From Naumovozyma dairenensis CBS 421 (lineage: Eukaryota; Ascomycota; Saccharomycetes; Saccharomycetales; Saccharomycetaceae), in the NCBI RefSeq assembly GCF_000227115.2, contig NC_016482.1:310001-374000 (forward strand): DNA of 64,000 bases, in the 5' to 3' direction. Below, piece after piece: positions 59,687 to 64,000 of the stretch. The notes below the pieces were generated by a model that saw only the letters and a program-made list of their open reading frames with translations, did not search any database and was not told where the DNA came from. Position 1 is the first letter of the stretch, and every line of letters starts with the position of its first letter. The position numbers were made by a program, and so were the translations under genes.

Positions 59687-62600
59687 ATGAAAATCCTCGA
59701 GGTTTTTAAGAGGTATTATAAACATCATATTTATATGCATGTCGATTTGAAAAAAGATAAATACCTAATATGCTTAATAATAATTTCCACTATAGCAAAT
59801 GGACTGGTCCCGGCGATAACTTCAATTTTAACAGGTCGAGTGTTTGACTTACTTTCCAATATTGGCCAATTCCATTCAATGAATGAAATTCTTTCCGAAC
59901 TAACTATTCGTTCAATGTCAATAATGGCTCTCGCTGCTGCATGCCTACCTGTTATGTGGATATCAATTTCGTCGTGGATGTCTTTAGGTGAAAGACAGGG
60001 CTTTGCCATTAGGAAAAGACTGCTTAACGAATACTTGGTCAAGCCAATGGAATGGTACGATTGTCATGATAAATTGTTAGGTGATTTCACCCAAGTCAAT
60101 AGATGCGTCGAAGAGTTAAGATCTAGTTCAGCCGAAGCGTCTGCAATAACATTTCAAAACTTCGTAGCTATGCTAGCTTTAATTGGTACATCATTTTATT
60201 ACTCTTGGTCATTGACATTGATTATCTTATGTTCTGCTCCATTAATTATACTTTTTGCCATTTTGTTCTCTCACATGATTCATAAATATACAGAATTGGA
60301 AAACTCCGAGACAGGTAAAGCAGCTCAATTATTGAACTGGTCTATGAATTCTGCTCAATTAGTCAAACTTTACTGCACACAAGCTTACGAAATCCATTCC
60401 TTTAAAGAATTGGTTGGTCAATGTAACGATTTATTCATAAAGTCATGCTTTTATGTTTCGGCAAATACATCGATATTGCGGTTCCTATCTTTAAGTATGT
60501 TTGTACAAGGGTTTTGGTTCGGTGCTATTATGGTTAAAAAGGGTAAACTTTCAATCAAGGATGTTATCACTTGTTTCCATTCATGCTTGATGCTAGGTTC
60601 TACATTAAATAACACATTACAACAAATTGTCGTCTTACAGAAGGGTGACGTTGCATTGAAGAAAATCTTGGACTTTATTTCTTTTTCTCAAAGATCACCT
60701 TCTCTAGAACCACCGTATGAACCATCAGTTCCAATATCTAATGGTGAAATTTCATTTCAAAATATATCTTTTGCTTATCCTACTAGGCCACATCAAACAG
60801 TTCTGAAAGATGTTTCTATTACGTTTCAACCTGGACGTTCCACTTTTATCATTGGTAAATCAGGTTCAGGAAAATCAACACTAGCAAACCTTTTATTGAA
60901 ATTTTATAATGACTATCAAGGCAGCATAAAAATCGGTAACACAAATGTGAAAAAAATTAACAAGAATTGGCTATTTGAAAATATAACAGTTGTCGAGCAG
61001 AGGTGCACGTTATTTAATGATACTTTAAGGAATAACCTTTTATTAGGAATTTCAAACTCTAACCAAAAGGTTGAACAAGATGACATAGAAATCTCGCAAC
61101 GCCTTAAAGATGCATGTCGGATTGCTATGTTGGAAGAGCTAATACGTGAATTGCCAGATGGTTTAGATACAATTATCGGTGCTGGTGGGGTTTCATTGAG
61201 TGGTGGTCAGCAACAACGTGTTGCAATTGCCCGTGCATATATAAAAGATTCGTCAGTACTTATTCTGGATGAAGCGGTCTCTGCCCTTGATATAATACAT
61301 CGGGAACTGATAATGAAAGCAATTAAAAATTGGAGAAGTGGGAAGACCACTATTATTTTGACACATGATCTGAGTCAATTGGATTACGATGATTTCTTAT
61401 ATGTTTTTGAAGATGGTGAAGTCAAAGAAAGTGGTTATCAGCAAGCATTATTACAAGATGAAAAAACTATTTTCTCAAAATTATATGATATTCAAATGAG
61501 AAAACATATGTCCTATAGTCCCTCAGAATCAACCATTGTTGAAACTCCTGGAGATGAAAAGAAGAGATTCTCAAGTACAAATACAAGCACAAGCACAAGC
61601 TATGAGGTGGATACACCAATATCCAAAGAGAATAAGATGTCATTCTCAACTGGACGTGATTCATGGTCAGAAAATGTCAAACTTTCTGATGTTCACAGAA
61701 CTCAAAGAAAAAGAATATACTTGCCTGAAAATAATAAAAAAAAATGCGTGGATCCTGAAAAGGCACTGATCAAAATAGACGAGAAGAAAGTTATGCCGCT
61801 AGGTCAGATCATTAAGCGGATGCTTAGAACTATACGACAAAAAAAACTATTAAGTTTTGGTATATTTTGGTCATTGATTGCCGGTGCCACCAATCCAATC
61901 TTCTCATACTGTTTCAGTTACCTATTAAACGGTATCGTACCTATGACAAACGGCCAATATAGATCCCAATTGTATCTACTTAAATGGTCCTTCATTGTTT
62001 TAGGTATTTCTGCTGCTGATGCTATTTCTAACTTTTTGAAGTCTTATATTTTAGGGTACTGTAGTGAGTTATGGATAATGGATCTCAGAAATGAAGCGAT
62101 GGCCGCTATAATGAATAAACGATTAGATTGGTTTTCTAAAGAAGAAAATAAGTCCTCTGAGTTATCTGCTTTATTATTAAATGACTTAAGAGACCTAAGA
62201 TCATTAGTTTCAGAATTTTTAAGCGCTATGACAACCTTCATCGTTGTTTCTTTAGTTGGTTTAATATGGGCCTTGGTTTCAGGCTGGAAATTAAGTTTGG
62301 TTTGTATTTCAATGTTTCCATTAATTATTTTGGTTTCAGGTATATATGGTTCTACACTACAAAGATATGAAACAATGTACAAAACAGCGGTTGCAGAATT
62401 AGAGAATCATGAGTATGAAATTATGACTAAAATAAAGACAATAAGATATTTGCAAGCAAGTAAATATTTTATTAAAAATTATAAAGTATTAGAAAATAAC
62501 TTGAAAAAAATTGCTCACAAACGTTCTATTGCTACAGGATTTGGTATTTCGATTACGAATACAATTGCAGTCTGTATCCAATCAATTCTATATTATTATG

Positions 62601-63568
62601 GTCTAAGGTTGGTTTTCAAAGGGGAATATAGCAGTAAAAAGATGTTTGAAACATTTACTTTACTATTGTTCACAATTATATCGTGTACCAGTTTAGTCAG
62701 TCAAATTCCCGATATTAGTAGAGGACAACGAGCAGCAAGCTGGCTATATAGAATATTGGATGAAAGTGACGACAACAAAGAGTCAGTAGATTCGGGTAGT
62801 AGAAGTGCTGATATTATTATATCTGGAAATACTAACTCTGTTCCCTTAATATCGATAAAAAACTTGAGATTCAGTTATCCATCGGCCCAAACGGTGGAGA
62901 TATATAAAAATATTACATTACATGTAACGAGCTCGCAGAAGACAATCGGTATAGTAGGAGAATCTGGTTCAGGGAAATCGACACTAATGTACCTTTTAAC
63001 AAAGCTTTATAAAACTCCGGCAAATTCCATTTATATTGATGGTACTGATGTCAATGAATGGGATACACTGAAATTGAGAAAACAGATCTCGGTTGTAGAA
63101 CAAAATCCAACATTATTCGAAGGTACTGTTAGAGATAATTTAGTTTACGGGACTTTGAACGACATTAGTGAAATTGAAATCTATGATGTGCTAAAATATC
63201 TCGGTATATATGAATTCATCGAGAACTTACCAATGGGATTAGATTCAAGGATTGATACAAAATTGGTATCAGGTGGTCAAGCCCAAAGATTATGTATTGC
63301 AAGAGCCCTATTAAGAAAACCAACCATTTTAATCCTTGATGAATGTACATCTGCCTTGGATGCGGCTAGTGCCCACCTTATTAATAATCTCGTTAAAAAT
63401 GGTCTACCTACTGTATTGACTATTGTTATTACACATAGTAAACAAATGATGGAGGCTTGTAACTCTCTTGCTGTTATCAAGGACGGTAGGCTTGCCGAAC
63501 AAGGCAATTTTGCTGAATTAATGAAGAATAACAGCGAATTACGGAGAATTATTAATGAGTTAGATTAA
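59687..63568 (+). CDS. STE6: a-factor pheromone exporter Ste6 (ABC transporter)
   Basis: Full-size ABC-B transporter exporting farnesylated a-factor from a cells. From the ATG at 59687 (MKILEVFKRYYKHHIYMHVD) it is 1293 residues, against 1290 in S. cerevisiae (YKL209C). TMD1 includes NGLVPAITSILTGRVFDLL. NBD1 has Walker A GKSGSGKST (390-398) and signature LSGGQQQR (from 504). A linker of about 100 residues follows, then TMD2 (SLIAGATNPIFSYCFSYLLN). NBD2 has Walker A GESGSGKST (1091-1099) and signature SGGQAQR (from 1195). The frame stays open upstream to an ATG at 59477, but that ATG is the last three bases of the alpha2-Mcm1 operator and upstream of the TATA box, and the added 70 residues have no counterpart in Ste6. 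Confidence 0.96.
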   Translation: MKILEVFKRYYKHHIYMHVDLKKDKYLICLIIISTIANGLVPAITSILTGRVFDLLSNIGQFHSMNEILSELTIRSMSIMALAAACLPVMWISISSWMSLGERQGFAIRKRLLNEYLVKPMEWYDCHDKLLGDFTQVNRCVEELRSSSAEASAITFQNFVAMLALIGTSFYYSWSLTLIILCSAPLIILFAILFSHMIHKYTELENSETGKAAQLLNWSMNSAQLVKLYCTQAYEIHSFKELVGQCNDLFIKSCFYVSANTSILRFLSLSMFVQGFWFGAIMVKKGKLSIKDVITCFHSCLMLGSTLNNTLQQIVVLQKGDVALKKILDFISFSQRSPSLEPPYEPSVPISNGEISFQNISFAYPTRPHQTVLKDVSITFQPGRSTFIIGKSGSGKSTLANLLLKFYNDYQGSIKIGNTNVKKINKNWLFENITVVEQRCTLFNDTLRNNLLLGISNSNQKVEQDDIEISQRLKDACRIAMLEELIRELPDGLDTIIGAGGVSLSGGQQQRVAIARAYIKDSSVLILDEAVSALDIIHRELIMKAIKNWRSGKTTIILTHDLSQLDYDDFLYVFEDGEVKESGYQQALLQDEKTIFSKLYDIQMRKHMSYSPSESTIVETPGDEKKRFSSTNTSTSTSYEVDTPISKENKMSFSTGRDSWSENVKLSDVHRTQRKRIYLPENNKKKCVDPEKALIKIDEKKVMPLGQIIKRMLRTIRQKKLLSFGIFWSLIAGATNPIFSYCFSYLLNGIVPMTNGQYRSQLYLLKWSFIVLGISAADAISNFLKSYILGYCSELWIMDLRNEAMAAIMNKRLDWFSKEENKSSELSALLLNDLRDLRSLVSEFLSAMTTFIVVSLVGLIWALVSGWKLSLVCISMFPLIILVSGIYGSTLQRYETMYKTAVAELENHEYEIMTKIKTIRYLQASKYFIKNYKVLENNLKKIAHKRSIATGFGISITNTIAVCIQSILYYYGLRLVFKGEYSSKKMFETFTLLLFTIISCTSLVSQIPDISRGQRAASWLYRILDESDDNKESVDSGSRSADIIISGNTNSVPLISIKNLRFSYPSAQTVEIYKNITLHVTSSQKTIGIVGESGSGKSTLMYLLTKLYKTPANSIYIDGTDVNEWDTLKLRKQISVVEQNPTLFEGTVRDNLVYGTLNDISEIEIYDVLKYLGIYEFIENLPMGLDSRIDTKLVSGGQAQRLCIARALLRKPTILILDECTSALDAASAHLINNLVKNGLPTVLTIVITHSKQMMEACNSLAVIKDGRLAEQGNFAELMKNNSELRRIINELD

Positions 63569-64000
63569 AAAAAATTAAATATATTCTATGTTCCCTTAAA
63601 TAATTATTAATAATATACTATTCAAAAGCTTCAGCTCATGAAAGTACTGATTTATCGAGGGAAAGAAACTAAAAGAATAATTACCTTTTTATTGTTGGCC
63701 TCTATCGTATCGTATTCTCTTCTCAACAGAATATATGTATCGTTCTCGATAATCGAAGCTATTCTTGACAGACCATCTGCGACAAGGTTTTCAACCAGCA
63801 AACATGTAGGTCTTTAGTCTATACGTACTTAGTTAAAAATTCAAACACTGACATCCATGCAAAAAGATTAAGCATTTGATCGTATCATATTCTTTCAAGG
63901 CAACGAGGGAATTGTACAATCACCATCCTCTCTCTGAAATTCCTCCCAAAATATTGAGCTTCATGTTGCAATAGTAAGGCCAGATATTACGAGAATAATC
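63569..64000. other. STE6 downstream flank
   Basis: A 432-bp 3' flank with A- and T-rich runs directly after the stop. No further gene start, tRNA or repeat is seen before the window ends. Confidence 0.45.

Overview
This window is nuclear DNA of a budding yeast of the family Saccharomycetaceae. It is AT-rich, almost all genes lack introns, proteins carry long Asn and Ser runs, the tRNA-Tyr gene holds a 14-nt intron, and nearly every protein aligns with a recognisable Saccharomyces cerevisiae orthologue. I identify 24 protein genes or gene parts, one of them frame-broken, plus two tRNA genes, three LTR-like repeats and two 20-N assembly gaps. The mix of genes from two sister (ohnologous) tracks, with several expected neighbours missing, fits a post-whole-genome-duplication species such as a Naumovozyma or Kazachstania relative. 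The genus is inference only.

Layout. From 1 to 10.2 kb: CDC10 (septin, cut by the window edge), MTQ1, YCP4, EAF5, GTT3, NIT3 and an omega-class glutathione transferase of the ECM4/GTO family. EAF5-GTT3 are neighbours in S. cerevisiae (YEL018W-YEL017W), and CDC10 and YCP4 are close neighbours there (YCR002C, YCR004C). From 10.6 to 23.2 kb the S. cerevisiae chromosome XIII block YML048W to YML053C is kept in order and orientation: GSF2, RSE1, AIM32, GAL80, SUR7 and a frame-broken YML053C homologue. From 23.5 to 63.6 kb genes of the chromosome X (YJR) and XI (YKL) ohnologous tracks are interleaved: tRNA-Tyr at the SUP4 position, CDC8, APS2, PEX1, a PTK1/PTK2 kinase, an MNN4-family protein, a TOR kinase, LOS1, HAM1, LIA1, NPA3, EMC3, CBT1, tRNA-Thr(CGU) and STE6. 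CBF1, EAP1 and ADD66, expected by synteny, are not in their places. The CBF1 position is a 3-kb gene-free stretch with three LTR-like repeats and an assembly gap.

Functional links are mostly pairwise. The GSF2-RSE1 divergent promoter has three exact GGTGGCAAA (Rpn4/PACE) motifs and a 31-bp near-perfect inverted repeat containing a Reb1 site. GAL80 has an exact CGG-N11-CCG Gal4 site upstream. STE6 is preceded by a 31-bp alpha2-Mcm1 operator with the half-site spacing of S. cerevisiae a-specific genes, and by the same tRNA-Thr(CGU) gene that flanks it in S. cerevisiae. The first in-frame ATG of the STE6 reading frame lies inside that operator, so the true start is placed 210 bp downstream.

Quality signals. 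NIT3 carries two compensating one-base homopolymer indels that scramble the residues around the catalytic Glu, and the YML053C homologue is broken by a frameshift. Both could be homopolymer sequencing errors, which also fits the 20-N scaffold gaps. No CRISPR, prophage, bacterial or viral genes are present. I saw no wholly new multi-gene system; the points of interest are regulatory architecture, synteny and these two frame anomalies.
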